This document shows positions 1 through 9,007 of a DNA stretch of 64,000 nucleotides, piece after piece; positions within the stretch are counted from its first letter, which is position 1; the number at the start of each line of letters is the position of its first letter. The stretch is taken from positions 31,435-95,434 of the forward strand of contig NZ_JAJAFU010000006.1 in NCBI RefSeq assembly GCF_020480685.1, written 5' to 3'. The notes under the pieces were generated by a model that saw only the letters and a list, made by a program, of their open reading frames with translations, did not search any database and was not told the DNA's origin. A program made the translations under genes and the position numbers. This DNA comes from Deferrivibrio essentukiensis (lineage in GTDB: Bacteria > Chrysiogenota > Deferribacteres > Deferribacterales > Deferrivibrionaceae).

Positions 1-10
1 GAGGTTCTCG

Positions 11-1117
11 ATGTGTCGAATTGGAGCAATAAAATCTAAAGAGTATGTACACCCTTCTGTAGCCTTAAGATTAATGAGGTCTCAACAGAAAGGGCATGAT
101 AACTCCGGTTTTGCTATGATAATGCAAGATTTGGGAGGAGTGTTTGAAGGCTATAAGGGGCTTCCTATCTTGTCAATGGCTTGCACTGATGAAGGGATAA
201 AGGTAGCTGAAGATATATTACATAGAAAAGGTTTTGTAAGGCTTTTTCAGTGGGCTCCTCAAGTATTTCCAAAGCCTGGGCTTAAGATTGAGCCGATGCC
301 AAACTACGTATTTCAAGTGTATCAGTACCCAAAATTATACAATTATGCTCCTCAGGAAGAGAAAGAAGAACTTTTAGTAGATATGCGTCTTGCAATCAGA
401 CATGAGCTGGAAAATCATGACCTTGGTTACGTTTATTCATTTTGGCCTGATATTTTGACCCTTAAAGAGATTGGAGACCCGTCAGATATTGGCGAATATT
501 TTAATCTTTGGGAAGAAAACGACTACTTTAAGGCTAAGATTATTACTGCTCAGTGTAGGCAAAATACAAATTATGATATTGTAAGGTATGCGGCACACCC
601 GTTTTTTCTTCAGGGTTACACAGCACTTGCTAATGGTGAAAACACATTTTACGAGAAAAATAAAAACTTACAAAAGAAGCTTTATAAAGGTTACATAGGT
701 TTTGAGTCTGACTCTCAGTGCTTTTTATATACTTTACATTATGTGCATAAGAAACTTAAGTGGCCTTTAATTTATTATAAACACACAATAACTCCTATCC
801 CTTTTGAAGAGCTCTCTCAACGGGAAGACGGACACATACTTGCAAATATCAGGGCTAGTCTTGCTCATTTGGAAATAAATGGACCAAATACCATTATTGG
901 CGTTTTGCCTGATGGAACACTATTTACTTGTTGTGACTCAAAAAAATTAAGACCAGTTGTGGTAGGCAGAGATGAGAATACCGTGGTTATAACTTCTGAG
1001 GTTACAGGAATTAATGATATTCTGCCTAATCGTGACTGGCAGGATGATATTTACCCCGGGGAGAGGGAGATGGTTGTGATTAATGATGAGCTGGAGGTAG
1101 TAAGATGGCAACAGTAA
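11..1117 (+). CDS. Glutamate synthase, glutamine amidotransferase subunit (class II)
   Basis: This 368-residue protein is the glutaminase part of a split, archaeal-type glutamate synthase. It should release ammonia from glutamine for the FMN subunit encoded next. Met1 is followed directly by Cys2, the N-terminal nucleophile of class II amidotransferases, and the N-terminal QQKGHDNSGF stretch resembles the substrate loop of that fold. In classical GltB this domain is fused to the synthase domain; here it stands alone. GAGG lies just before the ATG. The next gene starts inside the last 13 bases, so the two are probably translationally coupled. The promoter lies outside the window. Confidence 0.9.
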   Translation: MCRIGAIKSKEYVHPSVALRLMRSQQKGHDNSGFAMIMQDLGGVFEGYKGLPILSMACTDEGIKVAEDILHRKGFVRLFQWAPQVFPKPGLKIEPMPNYVFQVYQYPKLYNYAPQEEKEELLVDMRLAIRHELENHDLGYVYSFWPDILTLKEIGDPSDIGEYFNLWEENDYFKAKIITAQCRQNTNYDIVRYAAHPFFLQGYTALANGENTFYEKNKNLQKKLYKGYIGFESDSQCFLYTLHYVHKKLKWPLIYYKHTITPIPFEELSQREDGHILANIRASLAHLEINGPNTIIGVLPDGTLFTCCDSKKLRPVVVGRDENTVVITSEVTGINDILPNRDWQDDIYPGEREMVVINDELEVVRWQQ

Positions 1118-2748
1118 AAGTTAATCAACTGGCAAAAGATGATTTGTTTTGGCAAATAGATTATAAACACGACAGATGTACTTTGTGTGGCAAGTGTGTT
1201 GCTTCCTGCCCGTTTCAGGCTATTGAAGCAAAGGTAGAGAAAAGAAGAAAAGTAGTAAGCGAAGATATTACGCCTAATCCAAAGGTATATTTTCAGACGA
1301 TACCTGTAATCAAGCAGGTTATAAGTGAATATAATTTTTGCAGAGGTTGTGGGATTTGTGAAAAGGTGTGCCCTAATGATGCCATTAAGCCTGTCAGAAA
1401 CTCCGATCATAGATTTCAGGCAAAATATAGGGCAACTGTTGCCGACCCATTTAAAAGGGGAGGTCGCTCAAATCTTGAAACTGATGGCAGGACATTGGAT
1501 AAAATCAAAGTGGGTAGAATTTCTCAGATGACTGACCCATCATTAGATGCGCAGAGGCATACTTTTGACATGAGAGCACCCTTTGGAAGAGTGCTTGCTC
1601 CGAATGAGATTCCTCTTGAGGTTGACAGCTGTGGGAGACTGGTATTAAAAAATAATCTCCCGCCGGTTAGATGGATTTATCCGATTATTATTGGAGATAT
1701 GTCTATTGGAGCGCTTTCTTGGAGGATGTGGGAAGCTCTTGCCATAGCTACGGCATATCTAAATGAAGAGGTTGGCATCCCTATCAGGATGTGCTCAGGT
1801 GAAGGTGGAGTCCCTGTCAGGCTTCTAAAATCAAGATTTTTGAAATATATTATTTTGCAAATAGCCTCAGGTCACTTTGGGTGGAACAGAATTGTAAATG
1901 CTATGCCTCATATGGTGGAAGATCCTGCAGGTGTGCTTATAAAAATAGGTCAAGGTGCAAAACCGGGCGACGGCGGACTTTTGATGGCAAAAAAAGTAGC
2001 CAAGCATATTCAGGAAATTAGGGGTGTGCCAAAAGCAGACCTTTTGAGCCCTCCAAATCATCAGGGGCTTTATTCCATAGAGGAAAGTGTTCAAAAGATG
2101 TTTTTATCTTTTAATGCAGCATTTAAATTTAGGGTGCCTGTTGCGATAAAGGTGGCAGCAAGTGCTACAAGTGTTTCAGTTTACAATAACTTATTACGAG
2201 ACCCGTATAATATCGTAGGAGGATTCTTTCTTGACGGTATAGATGGTGGTACCGGTGCCGCTCATGAAATATCCCTTGATCATACCGGTCATCCGATTGT
2301 TTCAAAGTTAAGAGACTGCTACAAAGCTGCACTTCACCAAGGTAAACAAGGGCAGATACCTCTTTGGGCAGCAGGTGGAATGGGTAAGAATTGGAACTTG
2401 GCAGCGGATGCTTTTAAAATGATTTGCCTCGGTGCAAACGGGATATTTACCGGCAAACTTATGCTCCAATTGGCAGGCTGTGTAGGCAATGATATGGGCA
2501 AATGTAATGCATGCAATACAGGGCTTTGTCCGGTAGGTATATGTACTCAAAATCCGACACTTGTTAAAAGGCTCGATATAGATAAAGTCGCTGAAAATAT
2601 TGTAAATTACTTTATCGCAGTTGACCATGAGCTTAAAAAATTGATGGCACCTGTAGGTAACAGCTCTTTGCCTGTGGGCAGATCTGATGCACTTATCTCC
2701 ACAGATAAGTCTGTAGCTGAAAGATTAGATATAAATTATGCTTGTTAA
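1105..2748 (+). CDS. gltB: Glutamate synthase, FMN-binding central subunit with N-terminal ferredoxin domain
   Basis: The protein (547 residues) is the synthase core that forms glutamate from 2-oxoglutarate and ammonia. Two [4Fe-4S] motifs lie at the N-terminus (Cys 25/28/31/35 and Cys 79/82/85/89). They are followed by the FMN-binding TIM barrel, with the family motifs GDMSIGAL and DGIDGGTGAAHE. A cysteine cluster near residues 455-475, ending CPVGIC, matches the [3Fe-4S] ligands of glutamate synthases. GGAGG at 1093-1097 supports the ATG at 1105. The N-terminal ferredoxin domain is typical of the archaeal-type split enzyme, not of the proteobacterial large subunit. Confidence 0.95.
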   Translation: MATVKVNQLAKDDLFWQIDYKHDRCTLCGKCVASCPFQAIEAKVEKRRKVVSEDITPNPKVYFQTIPVIKQVISEYNFCRGCGICEKVCPNDAIKPVRNSDHRFQAKYRATVADPFKRGGRSNLETDGRTLDKIKVGRISQMTDPSLDAQRHTFDMRAPFGRVLAPNEIPLEVDSCGRLVLKNNLPPVRWIYPIIIGDMSIGALSWRMWEALAIATAYLNEEVGIPIRMCSGEGGVPVRLLKSRFLKYIILQIASGHFGWNRIVNAMPHMVEDPAGVLIKIGQGAKPGDGGLLMAKKVAKHIQEIRGVPKADLLSPPNHQGLYSIEESVQKMFLSFNAAFKFRVPVAIKVAASATSVSVYNNLLRDPYNIVGGFFLDGIDGGTGAAHEISLDHTGHPIVSKLRDCYKAALHQGKQGQIPLWAAGGMGKNWNLAADAFKMICLGANGIFTGKLMLQLAGCVGNDMGKCNACNTGLCPVGICTQNPTLVKRLDIDKVAENIVNYFIAVDHELKKLMAPVGNSSLPVGRSDALISTDKSVAERLDINYAC

Positions 2749-2762
2749 CTTGGGGGATTGTG

Positions 2763-5093
2763 ATGAGTAAGAAGATTTATATTGAAGGGATAAGAAATGG
2801 CAAAAGGATTTCTACACAAACTCTTTTGCAAGAAATATATCAAGCTTTGGATAAAGGGATTAATGAAATAGTTGTGGATGGCTGCGGCCAGCATGACATT
2901 GGTGGGCCGTTGTGGTCAAAAGATGGGAAACCATTAAAATTTGTAGTCAAAAATCCGGGTCAGAGAGTTGGTTCGATGGGGATGCAGGGGACTACGATTA
3001 TTGTGGATGGTCCAGCTCCGGCAGATGTCGGCTGGCTTAATGCCGGAGCCGAAATTATTGTTAAAGGTGATGGAGGCGATACCACAGCTCATTGCGCTGC
3101 AACCGGTAAAATTTTTATAGGTGGGCGCGTCGGCACTCGCTCAGGTGCTATGATGAAATATGACCCGAAGTTTCCAAGACCTGAATTTTGGGTATTAAAA
3201 AATACCGGTTCTTTTAGCTTTGAATTTATGGGTGGTGGGATAGCAGTTGTATGCGGATATGACTGTGAGGATATGGATTCTGTTCTTGGATACAGAAGTT
3301 GTGTTGGTATGGTAGGCGGGACGATTTATGTTAGGGGGAATGTGAAGGATTTATCAGATGATGTTTGGTTAATGGATTTGACTGATGATGACTGGGAGTT
3401 TTTGGATAAAAATCTGCCTATATTTTTAGAGAAAATTGAAAGGCCAGGGGCACTTGGTAAAATTTCTAAAAGAAAAGATTGGAAAAAAATTGTAGCAAAG
3501 ACATATGAAGAAAGAACCACTAAGTCTTTGATGGCAATTAATGAATTTAGAAAAAATAAGTGGGTTGAAGGTGGTATATTCGGAGATTTACTTTATGATA
3601 ACTATGAAGTTGCTGAATTTGTTGAAAGGAAAGATTTAAGGTTAAGATACCCTGAATGGTTAAATGCCAATTATTCAGCACCTTGTGAATATAACTGCCC
3701 TACGTATATCCCCACTCAAAAAAGGATTTCTTTGCTTAGACAGGATAAAGTTAAAGAGGCTTTAGAGTTAGTGCTTGATTATAGTCCTTTTCCTGCATCA
3801 GTTTGTGGGCAGGTATGTCCAAACCTTTGCATGGATGAGTGTACAAGATTGTATGTAGATTTGCCTGTAAGAATTAAAGAATTAGGACTATTGAGTGCTG
3901 AAATTAAAGCTAAAAAATGTGAAACTACTAAGGATGAAAAGGTTGCAGTAATTGGGTCAGGTGCATCAGGTCTTGCATGTGCATATCAGTTAAGACTTAT
4001 GGGATATCATGTTGAAGTATTTGAAAAAGATAGTGTGCTTGGCGGTAAGTTAATGCAGGTTATTCCCGAAGAAAGACTCGATAGAAAGATTCTTGAGACT
4101 GAGATTCAAAGGGTGCTTGATACGGGAGTAGTGGCACATACAAATGTTAACGTTGACAAGAAAAAGTTAAGAGAGCTTGATAAAGAGTTTGACGCAATAG
4201 TCTTGGCTGTGGGGGCTCATAATCCGATTGTTTTGCCTGTTGAAGGGAGTGAGAGGCTTGTCAAAGGGCTTGATTTCTTAAAGGCAATAAATAAAGGTGA
4301 AAAACCAAAAGTTGGAAAAAATGTTGTGGTAATCGGTGCGGGCAATGCCGGGATGGATGTGGTGATTGGTGCTTATGAAATGGGTGCAGAAAAAGTTGTA
4401 GCTATTGATATTCAAAAACCTGCTGCTTTTGAAAAAGAGATTGAGCATGCCAAAAAATTAGGCGCTGAAATATTATGGCCTTGCTTTACCGAAAAGATCA
4501 CTGATAAAGGGGTCGTGCTGAAAGATGGCACTTTGATACCTGCAGATACCGTTATTGTGTCTATCGGGGACAGGCCTGATTTCTCAATGCTTGAAAGGGA
4601 ATACCTGGATGAGAAGGGAAGAGTGTTAATCAATGAATATTTACAGTCAACTGTTAATCCAAAGATATTTGTGCCGGGGGATGCAATAAAATTGGGTCTT
4701 TTTACCCATGCACTTGGTGACGGCAGAAAGGTAGCCTTAAATATAGATAGAATGTTTAAAGGGATAGCGCTCAGCAAATTTGAGAAAGCACCTAAGATAC
4801 CTCAGGATAAAGTAAAAAATGAGTATTATCACCCTATGAATGCTCAGGCTGTTTCTAAAATGCAGACAGAGGATGAAACAAAAAGGTGTATGAGTTGCGG
4901 TTTTTGTCGTGATTGTCATTTCTGTGAAGAAGTTTGCCCCGAGCAGGCAATTAGCAGGATAGAGAAATCTGATGGCAACTTTGAATATTTAAGTGATTCT
5001 AATAAATGTATTGGGTGTGGTATTTGTGCCGGTGTCTGCCCTTGTGGAATATGGGTTATGAGAGACAATATTGAAAAATATATAGAAAGTTAA
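2763..5093 (+). CDS. Glutamate synthase GXGXG domain fused to NAD(P)H-dependent beta subunit and C-terminal ferredoxin
   Basis: A 776-residue fusion. Residues 1-240 are the GXGXG beta-helix domain, normally the C-terminus of GltB. From about 295 there is the GltD-like region: cysteines in CEYNCPTYIP and CGQVCPNLC, an FAD motif GSGASG near 394 and an NAD(P) motif GAGNAG near 524. The C-terminus carries two further Fe-S motifs (CMSCGFCRDC...CEEVCP near 707 and CIGCGICAGVCPCG near 749). It should take electrons from NAD(P)H or ferredoxin to the FMN subunit. An earlier in-frame ATG exists at 2742, but GGGGG at 2752-2756 precedes the ATG at 2763, which is chosen. It is the last gene of the operon. 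Confidence 0.93.
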   Translation: MSKKIYIEGIRNGKRISTQTLLQEIYQALDKGINEIVVDGCGQHDIGGPLWSKDGKPLKFVVKNPGQRVGSMGMQGTTIIVDGPAPADVGWLNAGAEIIVKGDGGDTTAHCAATGKIFIGGRVGTRSGAMMKYDPKFPRPEFWVLKNTGSFSFEFMGGGIAVVCGYDCEDMDSVLGYRSCVGMVGGTIYVRGNVKDLSDDVWLMDLTDDDWEFLDKNLPIFLEKIERPGALGKISKRKDWKKIVAKTYEERTTKSLMAINEFRKNKWVEGGIFGDLLYDNYEVAEFVERKDLRLRYPEWLNANYSAPCEYNCPTYIPTQKRISLLRQDKVKEALELVLDYSPFPASVCGQVCPNLCMDECTRLYVDLPVRIKELGLLSAEIKAKKCETTKDEKVAVIGSGASGLACAYQLRLMGYHVEVFEKDSVLGGKLMQVIPEERLDRKILETEIQRVLDTGVVAHTNVNVDKKKLRELDKEFDAIVLAVGAHNPIVLPVEGSERLVKGLDFLKAINKGEKPKVGKNVVVIGAGNAGMDVVIGAYEMGAEKVVAIDIQKPAAFEKEIEHAKKLGAEILWPCFTEKITDKGVVLKDGTLIPADTVIVSIGDRPDFSMLEREYLDEKGRVLINEYLQSTVNPKIFVPGDAIKLGLFTHALGDGRKVALNIDRMFKGIALSKFEKAPKIPQDKVKNEYYHPMNAQAVSKMQTEDETKRCMSCGFCRDCHFCEEVCPEQAISRIEKSDGNFEYLSDSNKCIGCGICAGVCPCGIWVMRDNIEKYIES

Positions 5094-5122
5094 AAGGCAG
5101 GGTTACCTGCCTTTTATTTTTT
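5092..5122. terminator. Bidirectional intrinsic terminator
   Basis: A perfect 10-bp stem (AAAAGGCAGG at 5092-5101 and CCTGCCTTTT at 5106-5115) with a four-base loop is followed by a T-rich tract. It lies between the converging glutamate synthase operon and PHP gene, and A/T runs on both sides suit termination in both directions. The PHP stop codon lies in the loop and stem. Confidence 0.85.
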
Positions 5123-5933
5123 CAATCTTATTAAGGTATTCTGCTGGTAACGTACAACTACCTAAATTGCCAAGGGTAACATTGTCCTTATTATCTCCGT
5201 GGAAGTCGCTCCCGCCTGTAACAAGCAAGTCATACTTTTTGGCAATTTCTATATAATGTTTGCAATCCTCTTTTGAATGCAGCGGACATATCGCTTCTAT
5301 CCCTTTTAATCCTAAGTCCACTAATTGTCTTATAAAGGTGTCAAACTTTTCATTATCAAGCCCCAAAGTTATCGGATGTGCAATTACCGGGATTCCACCT
5401 GATTCAATAATTAATTTGATAGCGTCGTCAGTATTGAGCTTTTCTTTGCTTTCGTAAAAAGGCTTTCCTTTTGCTAAATATTTTTCAAATGCTTCTTCAA
5501 CAGATGATACTATACCTTTTTTTACTAGGAATTTGGCAATATGCGGACGTCCTAACTCCCCTTTGTTATCATGTGATATCTGCTCTTGTGTTATCTTTTC
5601 ATGAAAAAAATCAGATAGCTTGTTTAATATTTTTTCATTTCTCTGCTTACGATAAGTTTTTAGCCTGCTCAGATTTTCTCTTAATGGTCCGTATTTGTGA
5701 TTAACGAACAAGCCCAACATATGAAAAGTTCCATTTTTAATTTCAAGGCTTATTTCAACACCCGGTATTTTTTTAAGATTAGATTCACAGCATAAAAAGT
5801 CATCAATGCCGTCTATAGTATCATGGTCAGTCAGTGCCAATATTTTTATGTTTTTAGTCTCTGCAAGTCTACATAATTTTTCTGGGGTAAAAGTTCCGTC
5901 AGAGTAGGTTGAATGTGTATGTAAATCAATCAT
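5103..5933 (-). CDS. PHP-domain metal-dependent phosphoesterase (TrpH/YciV-like)
   Basis: A 276-residue PHP phosphoesterase. The metal-ligand motifs are visible in order: HTHSTYSDG at residues 4-12, LTDHDTIDG near 35, GVEIS near 60, AHP near 180 and GSDFHG near 240. Relatives such as E. coli YciV hydrolyse 3',5'-nucleoside bisphosphates and trim 5' ends of rRNA, so nucleotide or RNA phosphoester hydrolysis is the likely role. AAAGGA precedes the ATG. It is a monocistronic gene converging on the glutamate synthase operon. Confidence 0.88.
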   Translation of the reverse strand: MIDLHTHSTYSDGTFTPEKLCRLAETKNIKILALTDHDTIDGIDDFLCCESNLKKIPGVEISLEIKNGTFHMLGLFVNHKYGPLRENLSRLKTYRKQRNEKILNKLSDFFHEKITQEQISHDNKGELGRPHIAKFLVKKGIVSSVEEAFEKYLAKGKPFYESKEKLNTDDAIKLIIESGGIPVIAHPITLGLDNEKFDTFIRQLVDLGLKGIEAICPLHSKEDCKHYIEIAKKYDLLVTGGSDFHGDNKDNVTLGNLGSCTLPAEYLNKIEKIKGR

Positions 5934-6085
5934 CTGTATTTTCCTTTATACAAGAGTTATTTTTTCTAATCCATAATATACAGCCTTGTTTTAGTCAAGC
6001 AAAGTTGTAAACTAAAATTATCCTTCTTTGTAAATATTAACTAAAAAAGTCTTGTATAACAATTAAAATTACAATAGTTTATTAT

Positions 6086-7480
6086 ATGAAAGAACAACTG
6101 AGTTTTATTTTAAAAAATATTCATGGCGTAATTTTCCTTATAGATTTAGATGGTAAGTTTGTGCTTTCTGAGGGTTTGGCTTTAAAAAGGCTGGGACTTA
6201 AGGCAGGTGAGATTGTTGGTCTTTCAGTCTATGATGTCTATAAAGACTATCCTGATATAGTTAAATCAGTTAAAATTGCACTTCAAGGGGAAACAGTAAA
6301 GAAGAAAATTAAAGTTAATGATTTGTGTTTTGACGTTATTTTTTCTCCCTATATTGAGGATAACGTCGGGCAGACGGGAGTAATCGGGCTTGCAACCGAT
6401 ATTACAGATATTGAGTCGACAAAAGCGGCAATGGCAGATAATAAAAATAATTTCAAAACAATAATAGATTTGGCACCTGAATGTTTTTTGATGGGAGACC
6501 CAAAAGGGAATATTATTTACGTAAATGATAAAGCTGAAGAGATAACCGGTTATTCTGCAAAAGATATTTTAAATAAAAATATTTCAATACTTTTTACTGA
6601 AGAATCTCTAAAGGAAAGGCCTTTGAGATATGACCTTTTGGAAAAAGGAGAATCCGTAATTTCCGAAAGACAGATAAGAAGAGCTGATGGCTCTGTTGCT
6701 ACCATTCAGTCTAATTCAAAAAGGATGTCAGATGGTACACTGGTAGCGTTTATAAGGGATGTTACAGATTTGAAAGAGATGCAAAAAAAGATTGAGTTGG
6801 TATCTAAACTTGATTCCTTAGGTTATTTGGCAGCAGGTATTGCTCACAACTTTAATAATCTTATGACAGGTATTTTTAACTATATCGCAATAGCAAAGCT
6901 TAACACTCAGGAAACAGCAACCAAAGAAACTTTAGAAAAAGTTGAAAATCTGATTGATGAAGTGAGAAAGCTGACAGGTAAACTTTTGACCTTTTCTAAA
7001 GGTGGTTATAGTAAAAAGATACCACAGAATATTGAAGCGGTTGTATCTAATATTTGTTATGATATCCTTGATTATGTGAAATATGATGTAAAAAATAATA
7101 TGCAGACATCAACAACTTGTAGCTTTGACAGAGGGCAAATTGAATTGGTTGTCAAAAATATTATTGATAATGCAATGGAGTCAATGCCTAACGGTGGAGA
7201 ATTGGTGATAGACTCTGAAAGAATAAATTTGTCAGAAAATAATAAATATGACTTAATAAGTGGTAGCTATATTAAAATTTCTGTAACTGACAGTGGATGT
7301 GGGATTAAAGAGGAAAATATGGCTAAGATTTTTGACCCTTTTTATACAACTAAAGAAAGTAGTGAGGGGATAGGGCTATCACTTGCTCACTCAATACTTA
7401 AAAAGCACGACGGCGCAATACATTGCTTTTCAAGCAGTGAAAGCGGGACTACATTTGAGATTTTCCTTCCAGTTTGCTGA
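6086..7480 (+). CDS. PAS-domain sensor histidine kinase
   Basis: A cytoplasmic 464-residue sensor kinase without membrane segments. Two PAS domains (about 1-110 and 125-240; the second contains DPKGNIIYVNDKAEEITGYS) precede a dimerisation region with the phospho-acceptor His254 in GIAHNFNNLMTG. The ATPase domain shows an N-box (IDNAMESM), DSGCGI, FDPFYTTK and GIGLSLAHSI. The HNFNN form of the H-box is seen in PAS kinases often fused to receivers, but this protein has no receiver and no response-regulator gene adjoins it. The ligand is unknown. No clear ribosome-binding site precedes the ATG, so the start is less certain than the rest. Confidence 0.9.
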   Translation: MKEQLSFILKNIHGVIFLIDLDGKFVLSEGLALKRLGLKAGEIVGLSVYDVYKDYPDIVKSVKIALQGETVKKKIKVNDLCFDVIFSPYIEDNVGQTGVIGLATDITDIESTKAAMADNKNNFKTIIDLAPECFLMGDPKGNIIYVNDKAEEITGYSAKDILNKNISILFTEESLKERPLRYDLLEKGESVISERQIRRADGSVATIQSNSKRMSDGTLVAFIRDVTDLKEMQKKIELVSKLDSLGYLAAGIAHNFNNLMTGIFNYIAIAKLNTQETATKETLEKVENLIDEVRKLTGKLLTFSKGGYSKKIPQNIEAVVSNICYDILDYVKYDVKNNMQTSTTCSFDRGQIELVVKNIIDNAMESMPNGGELVIDSERINLSENNKYDLISGSYIKISVTDSGCGIKEENMAKIFDPFYTTKESSEGIGLSLAHSILKKHDGAIHCFSSSESGTTFEIFLPVC

Positions 7481-7497
7481 AAATATGGAATTTAATA

Positions 7498-7583
7498 TGC
7501 CCAAGGGGGGACTTGAACCCCCACAGCCTATTATAGCCACAGGATCCTGAATCCTGCGTGTCTACCAATTCCACCACTTGGGC
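7498..7583 (-). tRNA. tRNA-Leu (anticodon CAG)
   Basis: Read on the minus strand, a 7-bp acceptor stem (GCCCAAG/CTTGGGC) encloses a D-arm and an anticodon stem CAGGA/TCCTG with loop TTCAGGA, giving anticodon CAG. A long variable arm (class II, as in Leu) and a T-arm with GTTCAAGTC follow. The discriminator is A at 7498. CCA is not encoded and must be added after transcription, matching the CCA enzyme gene in this window. Confidence 0.96.
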
Positions 7584-7613
7584 GATAGAGCTTATCTGTT
7601 TGGTTTTCAGCGG

Positions 7614-7642
7614 TTTATAGGAGTTTTCTGCTTATTTGTCAA
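7614..7642 (-). promoter_or_regulatory. Sigma-70 promoter of tRNA-Leu
   Basis: On the minus strand a perfect -35 TTGACA (7637-7642) is separated by exactly 17 bases from TATAAA (7614-7619). Transcription would start near 7607, about 24 bases before the mature tRNA end. It is the best consensus promoter found in the window. Confidence 0.8.
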
Positions 7643-7686
7643 CTGTTAAAAATCTATTTTTTACCAATCTGTTAGCTATATAACTA

Positions 7687-8100
7687 TTATTCTTTTTTTA
7701 TCGTATTTTTGATACTTTCTATGTTTTCCATTATTTTTTGAGCAATTGGCACATCTGCCGGGGCTAAATTATATTTTGTTAAATCATCTGCTTTTACCCA
7801 CTTAATTTTGTCGTGAACGGTTAATTTAAAATTTCCTTCTTTAATATTTGTTAGAATAGCAAATAGATTTACAGTTTCATCTTTATAGTTGTAAGTGCTT
7901 TCAGCTATGATTTTTCCCGCTTCGGCAATAATACCAAGCTCCTCATAAAGCTCTCTTTCAAGGCATTGTTGTAATGTTTCTCCATATTCAACCTTACCGC
8001 CAGGAAATTCCCAAAAGCTTTCAAGTCGTTGTCCCTTTTTCCTTCTTGCTAACAGTACCTTATCATTTTTAATAATTACTGCAGCAGCAACTAAGATCAT
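7687..8100 (-). CDS. Nudix hydrolase, MutT-like (8-oxo-dGTP diphosphatase candidate)
   Basis: A 137-residue single-domain Nudix protein. The full Nudix box occupies residues 35-57, with Glu41, Arg49-Glu50, Glu53-Glu54 and Gly56 in the expected GX5EX7REUXEEXGU spacing. The N-terminal VAAAVIIKNDKVLLARR and the WEFPGGK segment resemble MutT, so removal of oxidised dGTP is likely but substrate is not proven by sequence. It lies 33 bases downstream of the flavodoxin/ferredoxin gene on the same strand and may be the end of that transcript. Confidence 0.88.
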   Translation of the reverse strand: MILVAAAVIIKNDKVLLARRKKGQRLESFWEFPGGKVEYGETLQQCLERELYEELGIIAEAGKIIAESTYNYKDETVNLFAILTNIKEGNFKLTVHDKIKWVKADDLTKYNLAPADVPIAQKIMENIESIKNTIKKE

Positions 8101-8133
8101 CTAATCTCCATTAGTGTTGAAAAAATCTATACT

Positions 8134-8904
8134 TTAAATAAAAATTTCAGGCTCCTTTCTTATCTGACAGTTTTTATAAAGCATTTCAATTCTCTCAAGG
8201 GTGGCTTTTGTGGCGATGTAGCGGGCTTCTTTAGGACATTTTTTTATACAGGCGCAGCACATTATACATTTTTCACTGTCTGATATTACTTTATTGTTAA
8301 TAGTGATGGCATCTGTCGGACAGACTGCACTGCAAGTGCCACATAGTTCACAAATGTCAAATTTTGTTAAAGGGGTTGCCCCTTTTATCCCTATGCGCTC
8401 TTTGTAAGGTATATTTCCTTTCATATTTGGAGTTTTTAAATCATTTTGTGCTAATTTTTTTGTTATCTCTTTTCCAAAATTAAAAGCTGCAAGTTTATCA
8501 TTATCATCAGGTCTGTTAATGGCTATTGGCTTTTCATTGCTTGAATAAGAATGCTCACCTATAAAAGCTCCGCCTGCTATAACCTTAAATCCTGCTTCTT
8601 CAATCAAATCTTTCAGCTCAACAAGAGCGTCTTCATATTCTCTGTTTCCATACACTACGACAGCAACAGCAGGAGTTTTATCCCCCTTTATATTTTTAAT
8701 CCTTTCTGCCGCTACTATAGGGACTCTACCGGCATATACCGGCACTCCAAATATTGCAACACCATCTTTAATAGTTGTAGTTATTCTTGAGTAGGCTGGT
8801 GTTGTATCATAAATCTTTATCTGTTTTCCTATCCCTTTTGCAATATTTTCAAGAATAGTTTTTGTTGTGCCTGTCGGTGAAAAAAAGATAAGATGAGTAT
8901 TCAC
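8134..8904 (-). CDS. Flavodoxin-like protein with two [4Fe-4S] clusters (EFR1-type ferrodoxin)
   Basis: A 256-residue soluble redox protein. The N-terminus is a flavodoxin-like FMN fold with phosphate loop SPTGTTKT. The C-terminus has two ferredoxin motifs, CELCGTCSAVCP and CIMCCACIKKCP. It belongs to the EFR1-family ferrodoxins, whose partners are mostly unknown; transfer of low-potential electrons is the likely role. The GTG at 8904 is chosen because AAAAGGGGG (8911-8919) lies six bases before it. The upstream in-frame TTG at 8922 would fall before that ribosome-binding site. It follows the tRNA-Arg gene by about 30 bases. Confidence 0.87.
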   Translation of the reverse strand: MNTHLIFFSPTGTTKTILENIAKGIGKQIKIYDTTPAYSRITTTIKDGVAIFGVPVYAGRVPIVAAERIKNIKGDKTPAVAVVVYGNREYEDALVELKDLIEEAGFKVIAGGAFIGEHSYSSNEKPIAINRPDDNDKLAAFNFGKEITKKLAQNDLKTPNMKGNIPYKERIGIKGATPLTKFDICELCGTCSAVCPTDAITINNKVISDSEKCIMCCACIKKCPKEARYIATKATLERIEMLYKNCQIRKEPEIFI

Positions 8905-8933
8905 TATAATCCCCCTTTTCAAATTAAAATTTA

Positions 8934-9007
8934 CGGGCGGTGGGAGAATCGAACTCCCGGCCTTAGGTTCCGGAGACCTACGCTCTATCCAACTGAGCTA
9001 ACCGCCC
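8934..9007 (-). tRNA. tRNA-Arg (anticodon CCG)
   Basis: On the minus strand the acceptor stem GGGCGGT/ACCGCCC, D-arm (GCTC/GAGC), anticodon stem TAGGT/ACCTA with loop CTCCGGA (anticodon CCG, codon CGG) and T-arm GGGAG/CTCCC are all complete. The discriminator is G at 8934 and no CCA is encoded. Base 9007, the first tRNA base, is also the third base of the upstream patatin-like gene's TAG stop. No separate promoter is evident, so the tRNA is probably cut from that transcript. Confidence 0.96.

Noticed and set aside
6052..6075. TTGTAT and TACAAT as promoter of the histidine kinase
   Set aside because: The spacing is only 12 bases, too short for a sigma-70 promoter.
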